Source of the DNA: Erpobdella octoculata
Lineage: Eukaryota; Annelida; Clitellata; Hirudinida; Erpobdellidae
Direction of reading: 5' to 3'
DNA: 64,000 nt
Assembly (NCBI GenBank): GCA_963978895.1
Contig: OZ022238.1
Coordinates: 9,750,584 to 9,814,583, forward strand
Below the pieces are notes generated by a model. The model made no database searches and was not told the DNA's origin. It saw only the letters and a list, made by a program, of their open reading frames with translations. Numbering within the stretch: the first letter of the stretch is position 1; the number at the start of each line of letters is the position of its first letter. This document shows positions 26,936 through 44,200 of the stretch, in pieces. The position numbers and the translations under genes were made by a program.

Positions 26936-28404
26936 TCTATATATATAAAAGAACATGTCCTGACTGACTGACTGACTGACTGACTGACTGACTGACTGAC
27001 AGATGACTGACTGATAATCAACGCCGAGCTCAAACGCCTCATCCTAGGAACGTGAAATTTGGAACTTATATTACTTTTATAGCGTAAACATCCGCTAAGA
27101 AAGGATTTTTAAAAATTTTGCTCCTGAGGGGAAAAAACTGGAAAACAACCTTTTTTCTAAATTTTTTCTAAAGTTTTTTTCTGAAATTTGGTATATAGAT
27201 TCTTTTTGAAAAATAAAAAGATACGTGTTTCACCATTTTTTGAAAATTCGGTTTCCCGGACCTCAAATGTGGGTTGGAAAATTGAGTTATTTGGTTTTTA
27301 AAGTAGCTTCTACTCAAAAACTGTTAATGCTACAGGAGAAAAAATTAGTATTTAGTTTCTACTCCAACAATAATGAAATACGTGTTTTAGCATTTTTTGA
27401 AAATTTGGTTTCCAGGACTTCAAATGTGGGGTGGAAAATAGGGTAAATTGTCTTTTATAGTAACTGCTACTCAAAAACAGTAAATGCCACAGATGTAAAA
27501 ATTATTATTTAGTTTCTTTTCTAAAAATAAAGATATACGTGTTTTACCATTTTTTACAAATTTGGTTTCCCGGACCTCAAATGTGGGTTGGAAAATTGGG
27601 TTATTTGGTTTTTAAAGTAGCTTCTACTCGAAAACTGTTAATGCTACAAAAGTAAAAATTAGTATTTAGTTTCTACTCTAAAAATAAGGATATATGTGTT
27701 TCACCATTTTTTGAAATTTTGGTTTTCAGGACCTCAAATGTGGGGTGGAAAAAAGGTTTCTTTGGTTTTTAAAGTAACTGCTACTCAAAAACTATGAATG
27801 CTACAGATGTCAAAATTAGTATTTAGTATTTACTCAAAAAATTATGATATAAGTGTTTCAACATTTTTTTAAAAATTTGGTTTCCAGGACATCAAATGTG
27901 GGGTGGAAAAAAGGGTTATTTGATTTCAAAATAACTGCTACTCACAAACTGTAAGTGCTACAAATGTAAAAATTAGTATTTTGAAGTTTTGTGCCGGTTA
28001 AAAGTAGCTAAGTTCAGTTTATCACCGGCCGGACCAAGCCGTTATTTTAGAGTCTTCACACGGGCTAGGCCAAACCTTAAATCAAAGTGGAACGGGCCGA
28101 GGTTTTTCACCAAGTATATAGATATTTTAGTGATTTTAGGGTCTTCAGTTGGGCCGGGCCAAACCTGAAGTCAAGGTGGGACGGGCCGAAGTTTTTCATC
28201 AAGTATATAGAACTTCTAAGCCTGTAAGAATGGGCCGGGCCTAATTCAGACGGGCTGTGCCGGGCCAGGAGTTTGGGTTTTTAAAACGGGCTGGGCTAAG
28301 TTGTCGACGGGCCGAGCCGAGACCTAAAAAATTGATCTCTACTATGGATGCACGGTTCAAACTCTCTAATTTCATGCGAGCGAAGCCGCTACGGGCACTG
28401 CTAG
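26936..28404 (+). mobile_element. full-length non-autonomous Helitron, copy B (1469 bp)
   Basis: Same termini as copy A: TCTATATATATAAAAG after host A and GGCACTGCTAG before host T. It has the same internal layout with five 157-bp units (landmarks near 27233, 27391, 27548, 27705, 27862) and the same GC-rich zone, and is only 4 bp longer. The two copies differ by many point changes (for example AAATTGTCTTTTATAG at 27444 in place of the usual unit text), so they are not an assembly duplicate. Confidence 0.88.
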
Positions 28405-30880
28405 TGTTAATATATGATTAGATATTAAATGTTTATAACAACTTTATTTTAAACTAATGCAACCAATTAAAGTAAGATAACTGAAATAAATTTGGCAATC
28501 TGATTGTGTCCGCGTACCCTGGCAGCGTCTGAACATGTTTTTTTACCTGTTTCCATCTTTGTTTTCCCGCTACTCCCCCGCAATCAGGCGGGAAAAAAAC
28601 ATTGAAGTTCACCTCGGCTGGGGTATCGTAAATTTCAATTTTAGTGAGATAAGAGGAGCACGAAGATTTAAACAAATCTTCCCAGGTTCCCTGATCTTTA
28701 TACTCCGTTTTCAAGCCGGCACATGTTGTTCCGAGGCTGGCATTAATCAGAACCACATCTCTGTCTTATTAATTATTTATGCTTTCAGTTTTATCTTTAT
28801 TATTAAAAACAAGTTTTTTTCTTCTTCACATTCTCTCTTTAACATTTGATAAGAATGTATCGCTGGATCATGCACAGCTTGGTTTTACATCATCGGTAGA
28901 TTTTTTCAACGAATACGTCGAATACACTTATAACATGTGAGTGTATTATATATAAATGTATTAAATAAAAGTACGAATATCATATATGTATATATATATA
29001 TTACATATGAATATATTATATATAAATGGATGTATTATATACGAATGTTAATAAATATATGGATATATTATGTATTATGTATGAATGTTATTATAACGAA
29101 GAAACGATCAAATCAACCAACTGACTGCCAAGTTTCCGGGTTATAAGTCACTGGGTTCATGCCTCGTAAATTTCTTTACGATACGAGAGGATGTGCATTG
29201 GACAATCTTAAGATCTGTAGCGACGGAAGCGTGATTTCTCTAGAGAATAAAGAAAATAAAAGCGCTTAAGATGAAATTCATCGTAGCTTCTTGTTTCAAA
29301 GAGCCAATTTTTTGCTTGGCGAGCATGCGCCGTTAATGGCGACCTAATTAATTCTTATTAGTATGCATAATTCAGTACGAGATGGCGTGTTCGATCCACA
29401 TCAGATGTGAAACCACATTCCTACAATCTTCTTCAACAATTTTTTTCTCTTTCTCCAAACGGCAAGAATAAAGCAATTGTACGGCTGGTTTTTTGACTTT
29501 CCATCAAAATTATTTATGTAAAGGCGCCATTTAAAACAAAAAAACTGTTTTCTCCCATTAAAACAAAAACAGCGTTCTACGAATCCACAAGACATTTCCT
29601 CTACGAAAGATTGGGTGGGGAATGAAACGGCGTAGTGCATTTTTAATTGGCGCACCTGCAGTGATGCGAATACACCTGGTGCTTCAAAATTAACTTCGCG
29701 ACGTTTCCTCCAAACTTGCAATGTTTCGAACGCCTGCTCTTCAAATTGATTTAACGTGTTCTTTCAAGAGGTGTTCGCAAGGTATCGGCCTTGTTAGGTG
29801 AGCATGTCATCTCCTTACTACCTGAACCGGAACCTGCTTGCATATTTCACAATTAATTTGCTGGTGCATAATACTCTATGAGGCCGGCGGGTTGTTTTCA
29901 ACCAGTGACCTTTGAGATGCAGTATTACCGTTTTTTTATAGTTATTAAGGAAGTTTTGGAAATATACTCAGTAACGTTGGAAATCTGGGAGACTGTTGAC
30001 CTGAGTATTTGAGTAGAACAGCATCACAAATAATCTTCAACAATAGAAGCTTGATACTGAATATTTTCTTGCCAGCCGTTAAGTAATTCAACATTTAAGC
30101 ACAAAAAAAACTAATTGAACAAAGAGCATTGGTTCAAAAGCGTAAAATAAGCTGACAAAGTTCCATGAATTTTAAAAAACTTTAATTAGGAAGGAGGTCG
30201 CAATTTTCAGATCGGTGAAAATCATTAAACGAATTACTAGAAATTTGAGTAAAACCTGCAGAAACCGCCATCGGTGAGGAAGATCTACTCGATGAAATTG
30301 TTTACTTAAAAATAAATTTTCCAATCAATAAGAGCAGGTGCGACAACGATGAATCCACCAATAAAATACGACTACAACAAAACCGGGGGATTGCAACCGG
30401 GTCTCGGCGGGACAGAACTGAATTGATTGGACGTTTAATGAATTATCGATTTGTAATCGCCACCATCCCGTCCGCTGGGAAAACAGGAAAGGAGATTGGG
30501 ATGGAGGAAGGAAGGAAGCATGGAGAGGGATTGTTTGTAGAAAAAACAAAAAGAAGGCCGAGTCATAGCACTGCTGGGAATTAAAGTCATCAGAACGATG
30601 GTTCGGGACCTGGTGCATATCTCTTTTTCTTGTGTACTTTCATAAACAACATCACTATCATTATCATAATTGCTTGTGTACTTTTTTTCTACTTTTTTAT
30701 CTTTTCGTGGAGAAAGAAATTTATTTGTTTGATTGTTGTTTTTTATTTTTGTTCTTTTTGTTTTCGGTAAATGAAACAAATTCATAAATCATGCAAAAGG
30801 TGTCGTCGGAGTTATAAAGTGCACGGAGAACAAATAATAATTATAGAGAAATAGAAATATACATTTTTTATGAATTTTGA
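28405..30880. other. intergenic region upstream of the receptor gene
   Basis: Less repetitive than its surroundings. Open frames at 28454-28756 (-), 29401-29721 (-) and 30325-30785 (-) have no domain I recognise and no splice-linked continuation. 28940-29100 is TATATATA-rich. The 5' exons and promoter of the receptor gene at 31.8 kb may lie here, but I could not pick them out. Confidence 0.4.
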
Positions 30881-30904
30881 TGATGATGATGGTGGTGGTG
30901 ATGG

Positions 30905-30964
<60 letters not shown>

Positions 30965-30967
30965 CGA

Positions 30968-31015
<48 letters not shown>

Positions 31016-31030
31016 TGACGATGACGATGA
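30881..31030. repeat. (GAT)n/(GAC)n trinucleotide repeat
   Basis: GATGATG units change into a (GAC)n core at about 30970-31008 and back to GATGAC. The run of Ile/Val codons on the minus strand is the repeat, not a membrane protein. Confidence 0.95.
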
Positions 31031-31746
31031 ATGTCACTCTGCTTAGAAATTATTAAAAAACGAACAACGGATCAAATTCAAATTATTATATTTTTTCGAT
31101 TTCCCCGAAAATGGAATCAACTTAAAAAAAAAGAAGATAACTTTCGAGAGTTACTCGCGTTTCAAATCAGAAAAAAAACCCGCTGGTAATATTGCTGCAT
31201 CGTCAGAAAGGTGCAGACCGGTTGATCGATTGCAAGCAGGGTTTAACTCCATACGGGTTGTGGTCAGCTGGTCAGTTTTTCGATTTCATGTCATCGAGGT
31301 TGAAGTCAAAGTCTTAAAAAATAATTTCTGTTTTCTTTTTAACTGTCGCAAGTAGTTATAGAGAAGAAAAAGAAGAAGAAAAAGCTAAAAATGGATTGGT
31401 GGAAGCAAACAATGTAGAAAATAGAAGGAAAGCAGTGAAGCGACCATTGAGATGTTAATAATGAAAGTGCTTGCTAGGTAGGAAGAAGAAGAAGACTTTG
31501 TTAAATGAATTTGATGCATTCTTTTGAAAGAATTCTTCGCTTGCTGAATTTCTCCTCTGTTAAGAACCCAATAAAAAACGGCCATTATAACTTATTCTTA
31601 GCGATCGACTCAACTCCAAAATTTCATCACAAATACTGCAAAACGTTCAAACAATAGAAATTTAATTGTTATAACATTATACAATATATTTACTAAGTTT
31701 TAATTTTATGAAACTTGTTTTACTATGAACTGTTCCCGTTTTAATA

Positions 31747-31822
31747 ATGACAAATTTCCGATACTTTTATACTGAGATCTTTGTGGACCAATTTTTATTT
31801 TTATTGTTTCAAATGTATTCAG
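31747..31822 (+). other. alternative signal-peptide start for the receptor
   Basis: ATG at 31747 is in frame with the first lectin exon and gives MTNFRYFY, a hydrophobic QFLFLLFQMYS core and SVYG before EYC, which could be a cleavable leader. Against it, the same bases look like a T-rich tract and CAG acceptor, and an Asp lies in the hydrophobic stretch. RNA data would decide. Confidence 0.4.
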
Positions 31823-38120
<6,298 letters not shown>

Positions 38121-38180
38121 AGTTCATTCCGTTCAAGAGCTTTACCGAATTTGATCGACATTATAAACATCAGCTTGGAA

Positions 38181-38186
38181 AATAAA
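38181..38186 (+). terminator. poly(A) signal of the receptor gene
   Basis: AATAAA 61 bp after the stop codon, the first canonical signal downstream on this strand. Confidence 0.7.
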
Positions 38187-38416
38187 GCTAAAATTAACTT
38201 TTCAGTGTTAACCACATTTTGAACTTCACTGCATTATATTTAAATTCACTTTGATTAGAAATTGATAGTCTAATCTCTAGAGGCGCTTGTTATACCTTTT
38301 GATTCCATTTCGCCAGTCTGCTTCGAACTTTGTGATGACTTTTGTGCAATACCTGCCAATACTCAGAATGAAATGCTTTTTACAAAGTTATTCAAATAAA
38401 CTCAATATCATGTTTT

Positions 38417-38490
38417 CACACACTCACACACACACACACACACAAGAACACACCCACACCAACATACACACAAACACCCACACACGAGAA
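38417..38490. repeat. CA-rich tract
   Basis: CACACACACA with interruptions, about 300 bp after the receptor stop codon. Confidence 0.85.
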
Positions 38491-38529
38491 TCACCGCAGA
38501 CAATTCTTTGACAACTTTGGTGCGGGCGT

Positions 38530-38910
38530 CCATAAATTCCTCCTTTCTGTCAACAAACTCTTTACTAAATCCGAACGCGTGAAAAAGTTAAAATTGCTAA
38601 AAAAACTGTTTTGATTATATGAAGATCTGTTACTGTTCAAACAAGATCGTCCCACAGACGTTAATTTGTCCGATTATAATTTATCTAAAGATGAATGTGA
38701 TTTTTTAATGCTTGGTTATCATATTCATTTACAAAAACCACGTAACCAATGGTATAAAAAAAATGAATTAGAATTATTTTATATTGATTTATTGAATTTA
38801 TAAGATAATAATCCAATTATTTTTAATTCAAACTTAAAGCCTATACAAGTTGAAGGATATAAACGTCGATGCTCAAATTTTAAATCTACAATGTCCATGG
38901 GTTTACTATC
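38530..38910 (+). pseudogene. retroelement remnant, possibly Penelope-like
   Basis: The plus strand reads with two stops as LLSVNKLFTKSERVKKLKL, LLLFKQDRPTDVNLSDYNL, SKDECDFLMLGYHIHLQKP and NELELFYIDLLNL. The N-LS..L...E...L..G pattern followed by a basic stretch recalls the region before the reverse transcriptase of Penelope-like elements. It is short and broken. The class is my inference and could be wrong. Confidence 0.4.
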
Positions 38911-41140
38911 AAAAAGCCAAAACCATAAAGGGCGAAAACAAAAGAGCGAAACTAAAAAGGGCGAATGCTAAAAAGAGCGCACGTTAATAAGAGCGAAAAT
39001 GAAAAGAAAAAGTTTAGCTCAAACAATTTCAATATGTACACTTAAATATTATTTTTAACCTGTTAGTACATTAGTATACAGGCGTTTTTTTAATATTTTT
39101 TTCAGTTTCAAAAAATTTGTTAAACACTAACATTTAAACAAATTTTTTTCAATTTTTTTTTATCTAAATATTTGTTTATTCTATATTGATTCCAAAATAG
39201 CTTATATATTCAATCCTCACAATCGAGTTGAAATTTGATGGGTTTATTTGTTGCTGTAGACTGCATTCTATAAAATTTTCAGATCGATTGAACAACATTT
39301 ATTTAATAATTTTGTTACTAAAGCATCAGACCCGAACACAACACAATTTCATTATTTTTAGCCACGCTATTAAACTATCATTAATTTTATTGCAAGTACT
39401 TCCAAAAAATTATAGAATAAAATCAATTAAAACCTTCAAATATTTTTAAAAATTACAAGTTTGTATGGAGAAACGAACTTAGAATTTTTAGTTTATTTAA
39501 AGAAAGCGACATTTAACTTTCAGATTATCAAGTTTGGTTTCACATCCAACTGAAGTATAAAAGATGTATTATTTTTGCTGTGACTGTCATCAGCAATTCT
39601 TTCACATTCATTTTTAAATAGGAAATTTTTCCAATGACTGCTCCCTCACTGTGACCAACCTAGTTTAAGTCCTTGCTACTAAAACATCAGACCTGAACAC
39701 AAGACAATTTCATTATTTTTATCCATGCTATTAAGCTATCTTTAATTTTATTGCAAGTACTTCCAAAAATGCCACAGACACTATTAGGAAATTCATAAAA
39801 TAAAAAATGAATTGGAGCAAACATCTAGAATTGTTAAACATTCAAAACCATGCATAGCTTTTAAGAAAACTTATGCAGGGCATCTATACGTATGTGCGCA
39901 ACGAATATACAGTTGTGTAATACATGATGCTATGGTGGGATGGCCATCTAAACGTTAAAAAATTTATAAAACGCATATGCTGTTTAGCCGCTCGACTAGC
40001 AAACAAGTTATGTACAGTAAAAGTTAAATGTTTACAGAGATAGCAGTGAGCCAGATAAGCTGCCATCTAAAGTTATTTACAATCATCATCATCGTAACGG
40101 AACAAAAACATCACACAATCGAAAATTTAACTGGAAAACTCACATGCTTTGTGGATATCAGTCGATTTAAAAATAATAAACTTTCAATTAGATAGTAAAA
40201 TGAGCATTGGCACTCAATGTCGATGATTATAAAATACAAATATTTATAATAAATTAGCTTATATAAAATACATTTATATTAAACAATAAAGATGATAAAA
40301 CACATCATTCATGATAAGGTAGCTTTTCTCTGTAATTTTAAATAAAGAAATTTACTTGATTTGGACATTTTTGGAGAGATAAGTGTATTGTGCCAAGTCA
40401 TGTCGTTAATACAGTTCATACGTAGAATGTACACACCAGCAAAGAACACAAAATATTTAAAGATGACAGCAAATAAATAACAAACCACGTTTTTTTAAGA
40501 TCTTCTTATGCAGTAGGTGATCATCAGGTCAGATCAAAATGTTAAAAATAATTCGGCGCAGGTTTAAGAAATGAGAGAAAAATAGATAGACAGACACACA
40601 TGGAGATTGACTAACAACAGTCACAAATATTCACACTGACGTAGAGAACCGTACAAGGTAAATAAATGGTGATGGTAATAAAGTATGGTGATGATAATTT
40701 CAAGAAGAGCAACAAAAATTCTACAAAGATCATCATCATCATGCTTCTGTCGTTTCTTTCTCTATCCCTCTTAACCTCAACCGAGCAAAATCTTCAAAGA
40801 TGAAGTCATCTCTAGAAATAAAGTCAAAGAAAAAGTAAATATATTTTATTTATTTTTTTAAACAAAATATCTTATTAATTTTATATGTGTTTAATCATAA
40901 AATCATAAAATTATAGTACTCTAATAACCATCCCTGTACATAACCAATCCACGCAAACATAAACTGACGATATGGAAATTACAGTAAACTTTGGCTAATC
41001 CGAATTCCCATTCAAAACGTCCAAAACTATAAGAGCAAACAAATGTGACTATAAATCCCATAATAATCACTTCATTTAATCAGCAGTGACTTATATCAAC
41101 TGAAATTGTGTACACAAATTTTAACTCTGATTTGTGAGTG
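38911..41140. other. AT-rich gap between receptor and arrestin genes
   Basis: 38930-39010 holds a degenerate AAAAGAGCGAA repeat. 39230-39310 and 48780-48910 share TGCATTCTATAAAATTTTC and GATCGATTG-type motifs with the dispersed repeat. TACAGTAAACTTTGGCTAAT at 40979 resembles a pogo/Tigger inverted-repeat end after TA. No exon is recognised. Confidence 0.45.
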
Positions 41141-41146
41141 TGGTAT

Positions 41147-41152
41147 TTTATT
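41147..41152 (-). terminator. poly(A) signal of the arrestin gene
   Basis: AATAAA on the minus strand, about 107 bp past the arrestin stop codon. Confidence 0.55.
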
Positions 41153-41258
41153 TAAATAACTATAAATCAAGTTCTTGTCACAGCTATGCAACAAGTTAAG
41201 CTGCAAAAAATCAATTGCTCCTTTGAGTTGATTTGAACATTACAGTAACAAATAAAAC

Positions 41259-44200
41259 TCACTCCTGATCAAAATTAATGAGATTCTTTTCAATGACATC
41301 AGTTTCCATCAACTCCGACTGAGGTTGACATTTGACACTCGATGGTCGACTGACAACAGGAGAAACGTCAATCGGTTTGGGATGAGTCAAAGTGAATGGC
41401 AGCTCAACAGAAAGATCACTGTTGAATGACGTGCAGAAATAGCAGCATTGAATAAAAGTATATGCATCGAAATTGTACAATCACCAATAAGTAATGGCTG
41501 GCTTTTACAAACCTCGATGTGAAACCAAGAATCAATCTGACTTTCACCTTGTACTGAACCACAATGCCAAGATTTTCTTTCTGACTGTGCTCTGTTATTC
41601 TGTAGGAGATTAATAAAAAATTGCTGATGTTAGGTTCACTTCCTACATAGGTTCATACACTAATTACTACGTTCATATTCTTTCATAGCTTTACATTTGT
41701 AACTCAAAAACTGCCAAACTGCACAAAACTGCAAGCAAACAAACATGGTGGACGATGCAAGGTTAGTGTCCTCGTGTTTCAGCTTTCCATCCAATGCAAG
41801 TCCTCTCTTATCTCTGTTGTTACTGAGGATGGGAGTCAGCATGTAAACTTTACAGAACCCGGTCTGACTGGGATGGATGGGAAATCCTTCACTGAATCAA
41901 ATGAACATTTCACATCTATGCGAAATCGACAATTAATAATTATTAATGCTCCACAATTTCTGCAAGAATACTTGAACGACTAAAAAATTTAAAAATACAA
42001 AGAATCTTAATGGAAGAAATTTTTTTCATGCAAACAGACTCACTCGCTATCAATTTCTGCTACACTGCACTTGTATTGGGCGGTGGAAAATAGACAAATG
42101 TCAGCGTACTGTCGAACTGTTATTTATTATTAGATCATGTTAAACAACTGCTATTCATTATATCATGTTAAACAACGAAAAGGTCCAATTGCATTATTAT
42201 AACATTTCAGATATATTTACAGACAAGAAAATTTGAACATACCTGATATTTTTATTCTTTTTACAGACTTTCCTGCATTGTTATCAACCAGAACATTTAC
42301 AGTAATTGATTCCCCATGGTAGTATTTCTGTTCAATTAAGTCTCACTCTTTATTTTTTTTTAACAGTTTTAACTTCATGCTTATTTTAAACATCTTAGAA
42401 AATGTATATCACAATCAATGTATTCAGTGTGCTACAGTAAGAACAACTTAAATGTTCACACATTCTGGTACACTACTGGTACAATTTGGTACAATCATTA
42501 TATACAGACAGACAGACAGTAGTGAGAGAGAAAAGCAAGAAAACGATAAAAAAAACTCTAGAAACCCTGGCAACAGCAGGTAACTCCGCTAGTAAACTAA
42601 TAAAATAAAGTTTTTAAAATTGAAGATTCATAACTTGAAAAAAACTACAAAGTAGAAAATAAATAATAAAGCAAAAATTACTTCTTTGTCTAACGTGGCT
42701 TCCAATCTCAGTGTCCCCGAAGACATAAGAAACTCCTTGACTGCTTCGGCACTCGGCTGTGGTGCCGGTTGTTCTGGAGCGTACGTAAGTTTTCTGATGG
42801 CTAATTGGACAGAGTTTCTCCTATGTGGTTTTTCATCTGCATCACTTGCCACGAAAGCCTTCAATTCATAATCGACACCGCAGGGCTAAAAAAACAACAA
42901 AAAATAAATTTATGTCAACTACCAAAATTCCAATTTCTATTTATAAATATATTAAAAAACTAACAAAAAATGTAATAAATAAATAATAAACTGATTAGAT
43001 TTAAATGCATAAAAGTTACCTTTCCAGTATCACCGGGAGCAGGTTGCAATGTAACAGAAGCAGGACTTGATATTGGTATCTTAGTGAAAAGTAATATAAT
43101 TATTTATTTATTGAATTTAAAACACTGAAACTGATCAATTAGAATTCAAATTGTGATTTAAACAGTAACTTACAATGTAATATTTAAAGATTTAAAAAAA
43201 AAATTTTTAAGTTAAAAAAAAACTGTTTGCCGAACATAGCAACAATACATCAGTAATATTCAAAAACAAGCACCTCAAAACAGAATGGATGTGCATTTGG
43301 CCCCAGTTTCTTAATGAGCCTTTCCTGAAGCCTTGTCAGTTGAGGAGTGGTATCTCCAATAGGAGGGAAGACTTGTTTCGTAGCAAGAAGAAGATCTTTT
43401 CGAAATGTCAATCCCAATACATCTAAATCTTCTCTTCCGTAACGAAAGGCTGCCAAGATTTGAGCGTATACTTTTCGGTCTTTCAGGTATTCAGGATCGA
43501 CCAATATTACACCATCTGCCGATTTATTTAAATAGCATGTTAACAAAAATGATAATAATTGGTAAGAAATGGAATGATTGTTTTTCAGCTAAACAAACCG
43601 ATAGGTTCCACGTGATCAAGGTAGTCCATAAAATCTCTTTTTCCTAAGTAAACTGTTATCTGTAATAAGTATGTCAGCAATGCAATTCATTTAAATAAAT
43701 GTTCAGTAACATCAACCCACCACCCCGGTAAAATGTAGTGAACCAGCACCTTTCCAAGTGTTAGTAATATTTAACCAATATATAGATATATATAACAAAG
43801 TCAATTCTAGCATTTTTCGCCATGCCTGGCCAAACAGAAAGTTTCAAAGGCAAAGTAAATGCACAAATAAAACTTATTTACTTTGGTGTTAAATTTAAAA
43901 ATGTTTGCTCATTAACTGAGAAAAAAATGACTTTAATCATTTTCTGCAATTTCGCATGATGCAGTTAACCCATTATGGACAAACCAATCATATCCTGTTT
44001 CATGATCGGTGAACCAATCATATCCTGTTTCATGAACGGTGAACCAATCATAGGCTTTTTGCTTTTTACCAATGATCTACATAGATTGTTGCCATTGATT
44101 TATATACAAATTTGTTTTTGTTGCCTTTGCCGCCTATCTCTCTCTTGTATGTTCATATGTGGCGCACAGCTTAGCCTAAAAATGAGAATTATTATATTTT

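Noticed and set aside
28454..28756. 100-residue minus-strand frame as a gene
   Set aside because: No recognisable family, no splice-linked exons and composition like surrounding non-coding sequence.
30789..31037. Ile/Val-rich frame resembling membrane helices (minus strand)
   Set aside because: It is the GAT/GAC trinucleotide repeat read on the opposite strand.
40979..41010. Full pogo-like transposon
   Set aside because: Only one TIR-like end after TA; no partner end found.
42686..42871. Plus-strand frame over an arrestin exon
   Set aside because: Shadow of the arrestin exon 42682-42885 on the other strand.
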